64,000 nt of DNA from Variovorax paradoxus (lineage in GTDB: Bacteria; Pseudomonadota; Gammaproteobacteria; Burkholderiales; Burkholderiaceae_C): NCBI RefSeq assembly GCF_030815975.1, contig NZ_JAUSXL010000002.1, forward strand, positions 496,001-560,000, given 5' to 3'. The notes under the pieces are model-generated. The model was given only the letters and a program-made list of their open reading frames with translations. It was not told the origin of the DNA and made no database searches. The number at the start of each line of letters is the position of its first letter. The stretch's first letter is position 1. Position numbers and translations under genes: made by a program. Shown one piece after another: positions 9,125-18,706 of this stretch.

Positions 9125-9706
9125 ATGCAACGCCTCTTGATCCTCGCCTCGACCTCGCGCTACCGGCGCGAACTGCTGAACCGACTGCACCTGCCCTTCG
9201 ATGTACAGCCCCCTGAAGTCGACGAAACGGCCCTGGACGGCGAAACGCCGCGCGAGCTGGCCGAGCGGCTGGCGCTCGAAAAGGCCCGCGCCGTGGCCGC
9301 CCGCTTCCCCGAGGCCGTGGTCATCGGCTCCGACCAGGTGGCCGATCTCGCCGGCGAGGCGCTCGGCAAGCCGGGCGACCATGCGCGCGCCACGGCCCAG
9401 TTGCGCAGGATGCGCGGCCAGACGCTGGTGTTCCAGACCGCGGTGGCCGTCGTCTGCGAGGCCACCGGCTTCGTCCAGCGCGACCTGGCGCCGGTCCGGG
9501 TGGTGTTCCGCGAGCTCAGCGACGCGGCCATCGAGCAGTACCTGCAGGCCGAGCAGCCGTACGACTGCGCGGGCAGCGCCAAGAGCGAAGGCCTTGGCAT
9601 CGCCCTGCTGAGCGCGATCGACAGCGACGATCCGACGGCCCTGGTCGGCCTGCCCCTGATCCGCACCTGCCGGATGCTGCGCGCCGCGGGGGTCGAACTC
9701 CTGTGA
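9125..9706 (+). CDS. maf: Maf-family nucleotide pyrophosphatase (YceF type)
   Basis: A 193-residue Maf/YceF house-cleaning pyrophosphatase that hydrolyses modified nucleoside triphosphates such as 7-methyl-GTP. Visible motifs: LILASTSRYRRELL at the start, then VDETALDGETP, IGSDQVADL with the catalytic Asp, and YDCAGSAKSEG near the end. The YceF position next to yceD-rpmF matches other Proteobacteria. Its stop overlaps the GTG start of the next gene by four bases. Confidence 0.94.
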   Translation: MQRLLILASTSRYRRELLNRLHLPFDVQPPEVDETALDGETPRELAERLALEKARAVAARFPEAVVIGSDQVADLAGEALGKPGDHARATAQLRRMRGQTLVFQTAVAVVCEATGFVQRDLAPVRVVFRELSDAAIEQYLQAEQPYDCAGSAKSEGLGIALLSAIDSDDPTALVGLPLIRTCRMLRAAGVELL

Positions 9707-10464
9707 CCCACGGCAAGCTCTACCTCGTCCCCGCGCCGCTCGACTTCGGCTGCGACACCCAGGCACCGCTGCAGGACGCGCTGCCGCTGGGCACGATCCA
9801 GGCCGCCGCCGGAATCACCCACTGGATCTGCGAGAACGCCAAGTCGGCCCGCGCCTATCTGAAGCGGATCGATGCCGTCGCCCCGCTGGCCGCGCCGCTG
9901 CAGGCGCAGGACATCCGCGAGCTGCCGCGCGAGGTGCACAAGAAAGGCGACCACGCAGGCCAGTTCGATGCCCGCCCATTGCTGGCCGCCGCGCTCGAAG
10001 GCCACGACATCGGCCTGCTGAGCGAAGCCGGCATGCCGGCGGTCGCCGATCCCGGCTCCTCGGTGGCGCGCGCCGCGCACGACCTGGGCATTGCCGTGGT
10101 GCCGCTCACCGGCCCCGTCTCGCTGCTGCTGGCGCTGGCGGCGAGCGGCCTCAACGGGCAGAACTTCGCCTTCGTCGGCTACCTGCCGCAGGATGCGGGC
10201 GAGCGCCAGGTACGCATCCGGGAACTCGAGGCGCTGGCGCTCAAGACGGGCCAGACGCAGCTGTTCATCGAAACACCCTACCGCAACGCCGTGCTGCTCC
10301 AGGCGCTGGTGCAGACGCTGCAGCACAACACCCGGCTTGCGGTGGCGCGCGGCCTCACGCTCGCCAGCGCCCATGTGCGCAGCGAAACCGTCAAGTCCTG
10401 GCGTGCCAAGGCGCAGGCCACCACGGACGAACGCCTGCCTGCCGTGTTCGCGATCGGGCGCTGA
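9703..10464 (+). CDS. RsmI-like SAM-dependent methyltransferase (tetrapyrrole methylase fold)
   Basis: A 253-residue protein of the tetrapyrrole methylase superfamily related to RsmI, which methylates the 2'-O of C1402 in 16S rRNA. Visible: GKLYLVPAPLDFG at the start, GLLSEAGMPAVADPGS (the SAM-binding loop), VPLTGPVSLLLALAASGL, and FIETPYRN. It differs from classical RsmI, which begins with LYVVATPIGNL, and belongs to a shorter paralogous group common in betaproteobacteria. The start is GTG inside the maf stop (GTGA), so translation is probably coupled. The substrate is not certain. Confidence 0.85.
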   Translation: MTHGKLYLVPAPLDFGCDTQAPLQDALPLGTIQAAAGITHWICENAKSARAYLKRIDAVAPLAAPLQAQDIRELPREVHKKGDHAGQFDARPLLAAALEGHDIGLLSEAGMPAVADPGSSVARAAHDLGIAVVPLTGPVSLLLALAASGLNGQNFAFVGYLPQDAGERQVRIRELEALALKTGQTQLFIETPYRNAVLLQALVQTLQHNTRLAVARGLTLASAHVRSETVKSWRAKAQATTDERLPAVFAIGR

Positions 10465-10466
10465 CG

Positions 10467-11621
10467 ATGGTGGTGACCGCTGGCACGCGCTGGGCCTCGC
10501 GGGCGCAGTTCTTTTCTTCCGGCTTCATCTTTGCGACCTGGGGCATCCATGTTCCGACGGTCAAGGCGCACTACGGCATCGACGAAGCCCAGCTCGGGCT
10601 GACCCTGCTCGCGGCCGGCGCCGGAGCGATGTTCGGGCTGACCAGCGCCGGGCGCTGGATCGGCCGCCACGGCCCCCGCCGCATGGCCGCGCTCTGCGGC
10701 TGCGTCTATGCCTTGCTGCTTGCCGGCCTGATCGCGATGCCGGGCTATCTTTTCCTGCTGGCCTTGCTGGCGGTATTCGGCCTGGTGACCAGCGTGTTCG
10801 ACGTGGCCATCAACACCGAGGCGGCGCAGCTCGAGCTGCATGGCGGCAAGCCCCTGATGAGCGGCATGCATGGCATGTTCAGCCTGGGCGGCATGGCCGG
10901 GGCGGCGAGCGGCAGCGCAGCGCTGGCCGCCGGGCTCGGGGCGCAGGCGCATCTGCTGTGGGTTGCGGCGGCGATGGTGCTGGTCGTGGCCGTCTCTTCG
11001 ATGTACATGCTGCCCAATCCGCGCAGGGCAAACGATGCAGCCCCGGCCGACCATCGCTTTCGGCTGCCCCGCGGCATGCTGGCCGTGCTTGGCGTGCTCG
11101 CCGCGCTGGGCCTGATTGCCGAGGGCGCCATCTACGACTGGAGCGTGCTCTACATGCAGCAGGAACTCGGCAGTCCGCAAAAGCAGGCCGCGCTGGCCTA
11201 CGCGAGCTTCTCCGCGGCCATGGCGGCCGCGCGCTTTGGCGGCGACACCCTGCGCGCACGCTTCTCGCCAACGGCGCTGCTGCGCGGCAGCGGCATTCTT
11301 GCGGCGGCGGCCATGACGCTGGTGCTGCTGACCGACCTGCCCTGGCTCGCCCTGGTCGGCTTTGCGGGCGTGGGCATCGGTTTCGCGAACGTGGTGCCGA
11401 TCCTGTTCGGCGCCTCGGCCCGCGTGCCCGGCACGGAGCCGGCGATCGGCATTGCCGCTGTTTCGGCCGTGGCCTATCTGGGGTTCATGGCTGGCCCGGC
11501 AGTGATCGGCCTGCTGGCGCGCGCCAGTTCGCTGACGGCCGCGCTGTATGTGGTCGTGGTCTTTGCCGCAGCGCTGGCGGCCTCGGCCCGCTTCACGGCC
11601 GACGCCGGCAACCGGGCCTGA
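10467..11621 (+). CDS. MFS transporter (YbjJ-like)
   Basis: A 384-residue major facilitator with about 12 hydrophobic segments. The first half shows FATWGIHVPTVKAHYGI and GRWIGRHGPRRMAAL (the loop 2-3 signature), then MSGMHGMFSLGGMAG, which resembles the YbjJ/FucP-type group. The substrate cannot be told from sequence. It begins two bases after the methyltransferase stop, so it is the third gene of a maf operon, and it runs convergently into the S49 protease gene with 18 bases between stops. Confidence 0.88.
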   Translation: MVVTAGTRWASRAQFFSSGFIFATWGIHVPTVKAHYGIDEAQLGLTLLAAGAGAMFGLTSAGRWIGRHGPRRMAALCGCVYALLLAGLIAMPGYLFLLALLAVFGLVTSVFDVAINTEAAQLELHGGKPLMSGMHGMFSLGGMAGAASGSAALAAGLGAQAHLLWVAAAMVLVVAVSSMYMLPNPRRANDAAPADHRFRLPRGMLAVLGVLAALGLIAEGAIYDWSVLYMQQELGSPQKQAALAYASFSAAMAAARFGGDTLRARFSPTALLRGSGILAAAAMTLVLLTDLPWLALVGFAGVGIGFANVVPILFGASARVPGTEPAIGIAAVSAVAYLGFMAGPAVIGLLARASSLTAALYVVVVFAAALAASARFTADAGNRA

Positions 11622-11639
11622 TGCGCCCCGCCGCCGGCT

Positions 11640-12689
11640 TCAGCGCAGCGCCGGCGCGGCCGTCTGCAGCGATCGCACGGTGGCATCGCCCATCGCGGCG
11701 CCGAATTTCTTGGCGAGCTTCTCGGCCACGTTGTCGCGCCGGGTGTAGTCGGTGACCTCTTCGGCCTTGATGACTTCGCGCGCCACGTAGTCGACATTGC
11801 CCAGCTGGTCGGCCAGGCCCAGTTCGACGGCCTGCTCGCCGCTCCAGAAAAGGCCGCTGAAAAGCCCCGGGGTGTCGACCTTGAGCCGGTCGCCGCGCCC
11901 GTTCTTCACCACGTTGATGAACTGCGTGTGGATCTGGTTCAGCATGGTCTGGGCATGCGCGCGCTGCGCGTCGCTCATCGGGCTGAACGGATCGAGGAAG
12001 CCCTTGTTCTCCCCTGCCGTCAGCAGCCGGCGCTCGACGCCGACCTTTTCCATCACGCCGGTGAAGCCGAAGCCGTCCATCAGCACCCCGATGCTGCCGA
12101 CGATGCTGGCCTTGTCGACGAAGATCTTGTCGGTGGCAGCGGCAATGTAGTACGCGGCCGAGGCGCAGGTTTCCTCGACCACCGCGTAGATCGGCTTCTT
12201 GTGCTTGGCCTTCAGGCGCTTGATCTCGTCGCTGATGATGCCCGCCTGCACCGGGCTTCCACCGGGCGAATTGATGAGCAGCACGATGCCCTTGGCGCCC
12301 TCGTCCTCGAAGGCGGTCTTCATGGCAGCCACCACGAATTCCGCGCTGGCGTCGCCGCCATTGGCGATCTCGCCCTTGATTTCGACCACCGCCGTGTGAG
12401 CTGTGGTCTTGGCGGCGCTCGGCGCGCTGCGCGACATTGCCAGCCAGACCAGGAAGATGAAGAAGGCGAGCCACGAGAGGCGCGTGAAGGTCTTCCACCG
12501 GCGCGCCGCCTTCTGCTCGTTCAGCGAAGCGAAGGCGAGCTTCTCGAGCGTTGCGCGCTCCCATCCGGGACGCTGCGTGGGGTCTTTGGCCATGTTTCTC
12601 GGCGCGCCCTGCGAGGACGCAATGGGAGTGGCCGGCTCAAAAGGATCAAAACCTTCGGGTTCCGTGCGGTTCGGGTCGGTCATTGTCAA
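11640..12689 (-). CDS. sppA: S49-family signal peptide peptidase (SppA-like)
   Basis: A 349-residue membrane-anchored serine protease that trims leftover signal peptides. A cytoplasmic N-terminus of about 70 residues precedes one TM helix (71-86, LSWLAFFIFLVWLAM). The ClpP-like domain has INSPGGSP (140-146), the nucleophile Ser177 in CASAAYYIA and the general base Lys229 in AGENKGFLDPFS. The Ser-Lys spacing of 52 matches the short SppA form. The start overlaps the Rieske gene stop by four bases. Confidence 0.93.
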   Translation of the reverse strand: MTMTDPNRTEPEGFDPFEPATPIASSQGAPRNMAKDPTQRPGWERATLEKLAFASLNEQKAARRWKTFTRLSWLAFFIFLVWLAMSRSAPSAAKTTAHTAVVEIKGEIANGGDASAEFVVAAMKTAFEDEGAKGIVLLINSPGGSPVQAGIISDEIKRLKAKHKKPIYAVVEETCASAAYYIAAATDKIFVDKASIVGSIGVLMDGFGFTGVMEKVGVERRLLTAGENKGFLDPFSPMSDAQRAHAQTMLNQIHTQFINVVKNGRGDRLKVDTPGLFSGLFWSGEQAVELGLADQLGNVDYVAREVIKAEEVTDYTRRDNVAEKLAKKFGAAMGDATVRSLQTAAPALR

Positions 12690-13057
12690 AAAATCGGGGG
12701 ATGGAGGTTCCAGGCAGTATGCCAGTGCACCACGCCGTCACGTTCGCTGAGGGCGATCTTCACGAGCCCGCCGCGGCACGGGCCGCCGGCGCATTCGCCG
12801 GTGTCCGGCCGGTAGACCGCGCCGTGGGTGGCGCAGAGCAGCCACTGGCCGCTGTCGTCGAAGAAGCGGTCGGGCTGGAAATCCAGCTCCATCGCCACGT
12901 GGCTGCATCGATTGAGGTAGGCATGCGGCTGCCCTTCGAAGCGCACCGCAAAGGCCCGGCAGGTTTCGCCGCCATAGACCACATCGAAAGGCACGGCCCG
13001 GCCTCCTTCGACCAGATCCGGGGCATTGCACAAGGGAATGCGCTGTTCTTCGCTCAT
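12686..13057 (-). CDS. Rieske [2Fe-2S] ferredoxin-like protein
   Basis: A 123-residue single-domain Rieske protein. Both cluster-binding motifs are present: CSH in LNRCSHVAMELD and CATH in WLLCATHGAVYRPDTG, each giving one Cys and one His. Small Rieske ferredoxins of this type deliver electrons, but the partner is unknown. It starts 10 bases after the HAD gene and is coupled to the protease gene. Standalone Rieske genes in the rluC-gph-sppA operon are common in Burkholderiales. Confidence 0.92.
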   Translation of the reverse strand: MSEEQRIPLCNAPDLVEGGRAVPFDVVYGGETCRAFAVRFEGQPHAYLNRCSHVAMELDFQPDRFFDDSGQWLLCATHGAVYRPDTGECAGGPCRGGLVKIALSERDGVVHWHTAWNLHPPIF

Positions 13058-13067
13058 GCCACCATTT

Positions 13068-13739
13068 TCAGGCGTTGCCCAGAAGCCATGACTCCAGGCT
13101 GGCCACCGAGTGGGCGACGAACAGCGGCTTCAGTTCGTCGAAGCTCCCGGGCTCGTGCGCGCCGTAGCTCACGCCCACGCTCGCGCAGCCGGCATTGAGC
13201 GCCAGCTGCAGGTCGTGCGTGGTGTCGCCGATCATCAGGGTGCGTTCGGCCGGCACCTCGAGTTCTTCCATGAGTTCGAGCAGCATGCGCGGGTGCGGCT
13301 TGCCGAAGGTTTCGTCGGCAGTGCGCGAGGCGTCGAAGCGGTCGCGCAGCGCGACAGACTTCAGCGCCTCGTTCAGGCCGCGGCGCGACTTGCCCGTGGC
13401 CACGGCGAGCTTGTGGCCGCGCGCGCGCAGCGCGTCGATCATCTGCAGCACGCCGTCGAACAGCACGAGATCGTCCTGGTGCTGCAGGTAGTGATAGCGG
13501 TAGCGCGCGCCGAGCTCTGCGTATTTCTCCTTCGGCACGTCGGGCGCGGCGCGCGCCAGGGCCTCGGCCAGGCCCAGGCCGATCACCCATGCCGCATCGT
13601 TCTCGCTGGGCTTGGCGCCGCCGACGTCGATCACGGCCGCCTGGATGCAGCGCACGATGAGCCGCGTGGAGTCGTAAAGCGTGCCGTCCCAATCGAAGGC
13701 GATCAGGTCGAAGCGCAGGGGTCTGGAAGAATCAGTCAT
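13068..13739 (-). CDS. gph: HAD-IA hydrolase, phosphoglycolate phosphatase-like
   Basis: A 223-residue HAD phosphatase. Motif I is FDWDGTLYDS with nucleophile Asp16 and Asp18. Motif II is VATGKSRRGL, motif III contains KPHPRM, and motif IV is MIGDTTHDL. The substrate may be 2-phosphoglycolate or another small phosphate ester; the family is broad. Its first codons overlap the end of rluC by eight bases. Confidence 0.88.
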   Translation of the reverse strand: MTDSSRPLRFDLIAFDWDGTLYDSTRLIVRCIQAAVIDVGGAKPSENDAAWVIGLGLAEALARAAPDVPKEKYAELGARYRYHYLQHQDDLVLFDGVLQMIDALRARGHKLAVATGKSRRGLNEALKSVALRDRFDASRTADETFGKPHPRMLLELMEELEVPAERTLMIGDTTHDLQLALNAGCASVGVSYGAHEPGSFDELKPLFVAHSVASLESWLLGNA

Positions 13740-14844
13740 TGGCCGTAGGAGTGGGATGTTGGGCGAGCGCTTCGATCGCCTGGGGCGGCATCAATGCACG
13801 CAGCTCGGGCGGTAAGCCGGCTTGCAGCGACACGCGCTCGCCGGTCGCGGGATGGCTGAACTGCAACCGCCAGGCATGCAGGAACATGCGCCTGAGGCCG
13901 AGTTTCTGCAGCACGCGCTGGCGATCGAAGTCGCCGTACTTGTCGTCGCCGGCAATGGGATGCCCGGCCGATGCAAGGTGCACGCGGATCTGGTGCGTGC
14001 GGCCGGTCTTGATGGTGACCGCCAGCAGCGACAGCGGCGTGGCGTCGCCGGGGAGCGTGAGGCGCGCCAGCACACGCACCAGCGTCACGGCCCGCATGGC
14101 ATCGGGATGGTCCTTGGCAACCACCCGCACGCGGCGCTCGCCGGCACCCGCGCCGTCGCCCGGCAGCAGGTACTTGGCAAGCGGCGCATCGAGCACCTTC
14201 TTGTTGGCGGGCCAGGCGCCCTCGACCAACGCGAGATAGGTCTTGCCGGTCTCGCGCTCGCGGAACTGGTCTTGAAGCGCCACCAGCGCGCTGCGTTTCT
14301 TGGCCACCAGCAGGATGCCCGAAGTCTCGCGGTCGAGCCGGTGCACCAGTTCGAGGAACTTGGCGCCCGGGCGCGCCGTTCGCAGCTGCTCGATCACGCC
14401 AAAGCTCACGCCGCTGCCGCCATGGACCGCCACGCCGGCGGGCTTGTCGATGGCAAGCACCGCGTCGTCTTCGAGCAGCACCGGGAATTCGCGCGCCGGT
14501 GCGGGCGGCGTGGCGCCTTCTTCCGCGCGCGGCGAAATCCGTACCGGCGGCAACCGCAGCACGTCGCCGGCCTCGATGCGGGTTTCGGCCTGCGCGCGCC
14601 CCTTGTTGATGCGCACCTCGCCCGACCGGATGATCCGGTAGACATGCGTCTTGGGGACGCCCTTCAGATGGCGGAACAGGAAGTTGTCGAGCCGCTGGCC
14701 CGCGGATTCCGCATCGACGGTGATGAACCTGATGGCCGCATGCGGCGCTCCGGCCCCGGCCGCAGCCTTTTGAACTGCGGGATCTGGAACTGCGGGATTT
14801 GGAGCGGCCGCAGGGCTTTGCTTCGCACCTATAATGTTTTTCAC
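13732..14844 (-). CDS. rluC: RluC-type 23S rRNA pseudouridine synthase
   Basis: A 370-residue enzyme that isomerises uridines in 23S rRNA. An Ala/Pro-rich N-terminal extension (about 38 residues) precedes an S4 RNA-binding domain (RLDNFLFRHLKGVPKTHVYR, EVRINKGRA). The catalytic Asp is in HRLDRETSGIL, and KTGRTHQIRVHLASAGHPI follows. The start is GTG at 14844. Divergence from rne is conserved even in Escherichia coli, which supports both calls. It leads a four-gene run with gph, the Rieske gene and sppA. Confidence 0.93.
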   Translation of the reverse strand: MKNIIGAKQSPAAAPNPAVPDPAVQKAAAGAGAPHAAIRFITVDAESAGQRLDNFLFRHLKGVPKTHVYRIIRSGEVRINKGRAQAETRIEAGDVLRLPPVRISPRAEEGATPPAPAREFPVLLEDDAVLAIDKPAGVAVHGGSGVSFGVIEQLRTARPGAKFLELVHRLDRETSGILLVAKKRSALVALQDQFRERETGKTYLALVEGAWPANKKVLDAPLAKYLLPGDGAGAGERRVRVVAKDHPDAMRAVTLVRVLARLTLPGDATPLSLLAVTIKTGRTHQIRVHLASAGHPIAGDDKYGDFDRQRVLQKLGLRRMFLHAWRLQFSHPATGERVSLQAGLPPELRALMPPQAIEALAQHPTPTAND

Positions 14845-15403
14845 CAGCGCGGTCGTGTAAGTGCTTGATTAGACAGAAGTTTAGATCACTGCAGTCAAAC
14901 GCCCAGGACAACGCTGTGAGGTCGATGCCGCTTTGGCGCCGAACCTGCAAACCCCGCGCAATTGCGCAAAGTGGCAGGCGTAGCGCCCAAGTCAAGCCGA
15001 CACCCACGAAACACCGATACGGAATACCAGCCTGCAGCTTCCAAGCTGCCGGCGGATCGAAGCGAGTCCCTTGTGTTGATGCTGCTGATTCAAATGTGCC
15101 TGCGCTGGCCCACCTGGCTTCTGCCAGCGGCCTCAGGCATTGAATTGTTCACAGCGCGCGCCACTATTGCGCAGCCAGCTATCAATAAGATAGCTGCTCA
15201 ACACCGAACCTGGCTCGCGCCCATCCACGCGCCCCCACCCCGGCTGTCTTCTTGAGCTGAACGCTCAAGAGGCCTGTTCGCGCCTGGCGCGGCAGTGGCA
15301 GCATCCGGGGCCAAGCGGCAATTCCCCTCGTTTCGCGGGCGTCGTCCGTGCATCGTTGGCCCGTCATGGGCCTGTAGAACGATACATATAAGGACAACGC
15401 ATC
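14845..15403 (+). promoter_or_regulatory. Long structured leader (5' UTR) of rne
   Basis: This 559-base stretch holds no convincing gene. A TATAAT at 14830-14835, just inside the rluC 5' end on the plus strand, could be the -10 of an rne promoter, though no good -35 stands out. Four perfect inverted repeats follow: GCGCAATTGCGC (14956-14967), GCAGCTT/AAGCTGC (15034-15049), CAGCTATC/GATAGCTG (15176-15196), and TCTTGAGC/GCTCAAGA (15250-15270, longer with two more outer pairs). In Escherichia coli a long rne leader with hairpins lets RNase E control its own mRNA. A similar role here is inference. The last 12 bases before ATG contain AAGGA. Confidence 0.55.
15176..15196. repeat. Short palindrome CAGCTATC-AATAA-GATAGCTG
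   Basis: An 8-base-pair perfect inverted repeat with a five-base A/T loop in the rne leader. Palindromes built on AGCTAT...ATAGCT are, as I recall, scattered through intergenic regions of many Comamonadaceae genomes. If so this is one copy of a family repeat and not an rne-specific element. Only one copy is evident in this window. Confidence 0.45.
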
Positions 15404-18400
15404 ATGAAGCGGATGCTGATCAATGCCACGCAGGCCGAAGAACGCCGCCTGGCCATCGTCGACGGGCAAAAGCTCCTCGACTACGAAATCGAGATCGAAG
15501 GGCGCGAACAGCGCAAGGGCAACATCTACAAAGCCGTCGTGACGCGCGTCGAGCCCTCGCTCGAAGCCTGTTTCGTCGACTACGGCGAAGACCGCCACGG
15601 CTTCCTGCCGTTCAAGGAAATCTCCAAGCAATATTTCGCCGAAGGCGTTTCCGCCAGCCAGGCACGCATCCAGGACGTCATCAAGGAAGGCCAGGAACTG
15701 ACCGTCCAGGTCGAAAAGGAAGAACGCGGCAACAAGGGCGCGGCCCTCACCACCTTCATCTCGCTGGCTGGCCGCTATGTCGTGCTGATGCCCAACAATC
15801 CGCGCGGCGGCGGCGTGAGCCGGCGCATCGAGGGTGAAGACCGCGCCGACCTCAAGGAGGCGATGGACCAGCTCGAGTACCCCAAGGGCATGAGCATCAT
15901 CGCGCGCACCGCCGGCATCGGCCGCTCGGCGCCCGAACTCCAGTGGGACCTGAACTACCTGCTCAAGCTTTGGACGGCCATCGACGGCGCGGCCAAGGGC
16001 GGCAAGGGCGCGCCTTCCTGATCTACCAGGAATCGTCGCTCGTCATCCGCGCGATCCGTGACTACTTCAATCACGACATCGGCGACATCCTGATCGACAC
16101 CGACGACATCTACGAGCAGGCACAGCAGTTCATGGCGCACGTCATGCCCGAGCATGCCGCCCGCGTGAAGCGCTACCGCGACGATGCCGCGCTGTTCAGC
16201 CGCTTCCAGATCGAGCACCAGATCGAATCGGCCTACGCCCGCACCGTGCAGCTGCCCTCGGGCGGCGCCATCGTGATCGACCACACCGAGGCGCTGGTCT
16301 CGGTCGACGTCAACTCGGCGCGCGCCATCAAGGGCGGCGACATCGAGGAAACCGCCACGCGCACCAACCTCGAAGCCGCCGACGAAGTGGCCCGCCAGAT
16401 GCGCCTGCGCGACCTGGGCGGCCTGATCGTCATCGACTTCATCGACATGGACGAGTCGAAGAACCGCCGCGAAGTCGAAAGCCGCCTGCGCGACGCGCTG
16501 CGGCAAGACCGCGCCCGCGTGCAGTTCGGCTCGATCAGCAAGTTCGGCCTGATGGAAATGAGCCGCCAGCGCCTGAAGCCGGCGCTCAGCGAAGGCTCGT
16601 CGATCCCCTGCCCCCGCTGCGGCGGCTCCGGCCACATCCGCGACACCGAGTCGAGCGCACTGCAAATTTTGCGCATCATCCAGGAAGAGTGCCTGAAGGA
16701 CAACACGGCCGCCGTGCACGTGCAGGTGCCGGTCGAAGTGGCCTCGTTCCTGCTGAACGAAAAGCGCCCCGAAATCGCCAAGATCGAGCTCAAGCAGCGC
16801 GTCACCGTGCTGATGGTGCCCAACAAGACGCTCGAAACGCCGAACTACAAGCTCGAGCGCCTGAAGCACGACGATCCGCGCCTGGACCACATCGAAGCCA
16901 GCTACAAGATGGCCGACGAGATCGAGGACCCGACCTCGGTCACGCGCCGCTCGCAGGAGCCCACCAACAAGCAGACGCCGGTCATCAAGGGCGTGCTGCC
17001 CGATGCGCCGGCGCCCGTGGTGCCGCCCCGGCCCGAACCGGCGCGTGCGCCTGTGGCCGTGGCCCCGGCACCGGTCGCGCCGCCCGTCGCGCGCGCACCG
17101 GCACCGGCCGAGACCGGCTTCTTCGCCCGCATCAAGAGCTGGTTCGGCGGCACGCCGGCACCGGCTCCCGCACCGGCCGTGATTCCGATCGAGCCTCCGA
17201 AGCCCACACGCCGTGATGGCGGCCGCCCGGGCCGCGACGGCGAAGCGCGCGGCGCCCGCGATGGCGAACAACGCCGCGGTGGCCGCGGCGGCGAAGGCCG
17301 CGGTGAAAACGCAAGCCGCTCCGGTGGCCGCGACGGCGAACGCCGCGGCGGCCGCGGTGGCGAGCGCCGCGAAGGACGCGGCAGCGAGATCCGCAGCGAA
17401 GCGGCCCAGCCGCGCGAGCAGCGTGAACCTCGTGAGCAACGCGAGCCGCGTGAGGTCCGCGAACCTCGCGAGCCCCGCGAAGCACGCGGCCCGCGCGAAG
17501 GCGAACAGCGCCGCGGTGGCCGTGGCGAGCGCCGCGAAGGCGAAGGCCGCGAAGCACGGCCGGCACCGGCCGAGCTGATCGACGGCAGCCTCGAAGCGCA
17601 GCAACTGGCATCGGCTGCACCGGTCGGCGATGAAGGCAATGCGCCGGCAGAACGCGCACCGCGCGCCCGCGGTGAACGCCGGGAACGCGGCGAACGGGCT
17701 GATCGTGGAGAGCGCGGCGAACGCAGCGAACAGCGCAGTGGCACCGATGCACCGCGCGAAGCATCCGGCGGCGACAACGTTGCCGCAGCCCAGGACGGCG
17801 TGCAAGCCGAACGCGCACCGCGCGGTGGCCGCGAAGAACGCGCTCCGCGAGGCGACCGCAACGACGGCCGCCGCGAGCGCCGCAGCGAAGGCCAGCCGCG
17901 TTTCAGCAACGGCGAAGCAGCACCGGCCAACCTCGACGAAGCGGACATCCGCATCGCCGAGACGGCCGAGATGGCACCGGCCAATGAAGGCGAGATCGGC
18001 ACTGGCGAGCAGCAGGCACCGCGCCGCGAAGGCGAAGAGCGCCGCGGCCGTTCGCGCGACCGCTACGGCCGCGACCGCCGCGAACGCGGTCCGCGCGACG
18101 ACAGCGAAGCCAACGCGGCTGGCGCATCGGCCGACAACGCCGAAGCCGGCGAAGCACCGGCACGACAGCAGCCCCAGCCTCTGGCAACGGCCGAACGCGC
18201 CGCAGTGCCCGAGGAAGAAGCGCGCGAACCGGCCCCGCGGAGCTACTTCGACCGCCCCGCAGCCGCAGCTCCCGCTCCGGCCGCTGCACCGGCTCCCGCT
18301 CCCGCTCCCGCTCCCACGGTCGCTGCCGCAGTCGCAGCAGCGGCGGCACCTGTCGCCGTCGAGAGCAGCAGCAGCAAGCCCGCGGCCAACGGCCGTGCAC

Positions 18401-18675
18401 TGCCGAAGGTGCAAGCCTTCGAGCTGCCGCTCCACGAACTCGCGCAGATCGCCGAGAGCTCGGGCCTGCAATGGGTGAACTCGGACGCCGAGCGCATTGC
18501 GCAAGCCCGCGCAGCGATCGCGGCGGAGCCGAAGCCGGTGCACGTGCCGCGCGAGCGCCCGCCCGCCATCGCGCTCGACGACGGTCCGCTGGTGCTGGTT
18601 GAAACCCGCCGCGAGCTTGGCGCGATGACGCTGCCATTCGAAAAGGCGCCATCCGACGCACAAGGCGTGAACTGA
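15404..18675 (+). CDS. rne: RNase E (apparent 1-base deletion at about 16013)
   Basis: Endoribonuclease E, the core mRNA decay and rRNA processing enzyme. The first frame (15404-16021, [21 protein letters not shown]) gives the S1 domain and stops at TGA 16019-16021. The second frame resumes as [18 protein letters not shown] and ends at 18675. One extra C in the CC at 16013-16014 restores [11 protein letters not shown]. Catalytic Asp residues are visible in [10 protein letters not shown] and [10 protein letters not shown], and the zinc-link Cys pair in CPRCGGSGH. The C-terminal half is a low-complexity Arg/Glu/Gly scaffold (17213-18150), then an Ala/Pro run and a conserved end ([20 protein letters not shown]). 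Corrected length is about 1,090 residues. Confidence 0.93.
17213..18150 (+). repeat. Low-complexity Arg/Glu/Gly-rich coding repeats in rne
   Basis: Degenerate in-frame repeats of [24 protein letters not shown] and [14 protein letters not shown] type fill roughly 300 codons. The DNA is correspondingly repetitive (cgcggcgaacgc units). In RNase E this disordered half normally binds RNA and other degradosome proteins, so the charge pattern fits an RNA-binding scaffold. Such repeats also favour indels during replication or assembly. Confidence 0.7.
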
Positions 18676-18706
18676 AGAACCCCGGGCCCCAGGCCCGGGA
18701 ACAATG

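Noticed and set aside
17213..18150. CRISPR-like array
   Set aside because: The repeats are short, in-frame coding repeats of rne without spacers of uniform length; no cas genes are present.
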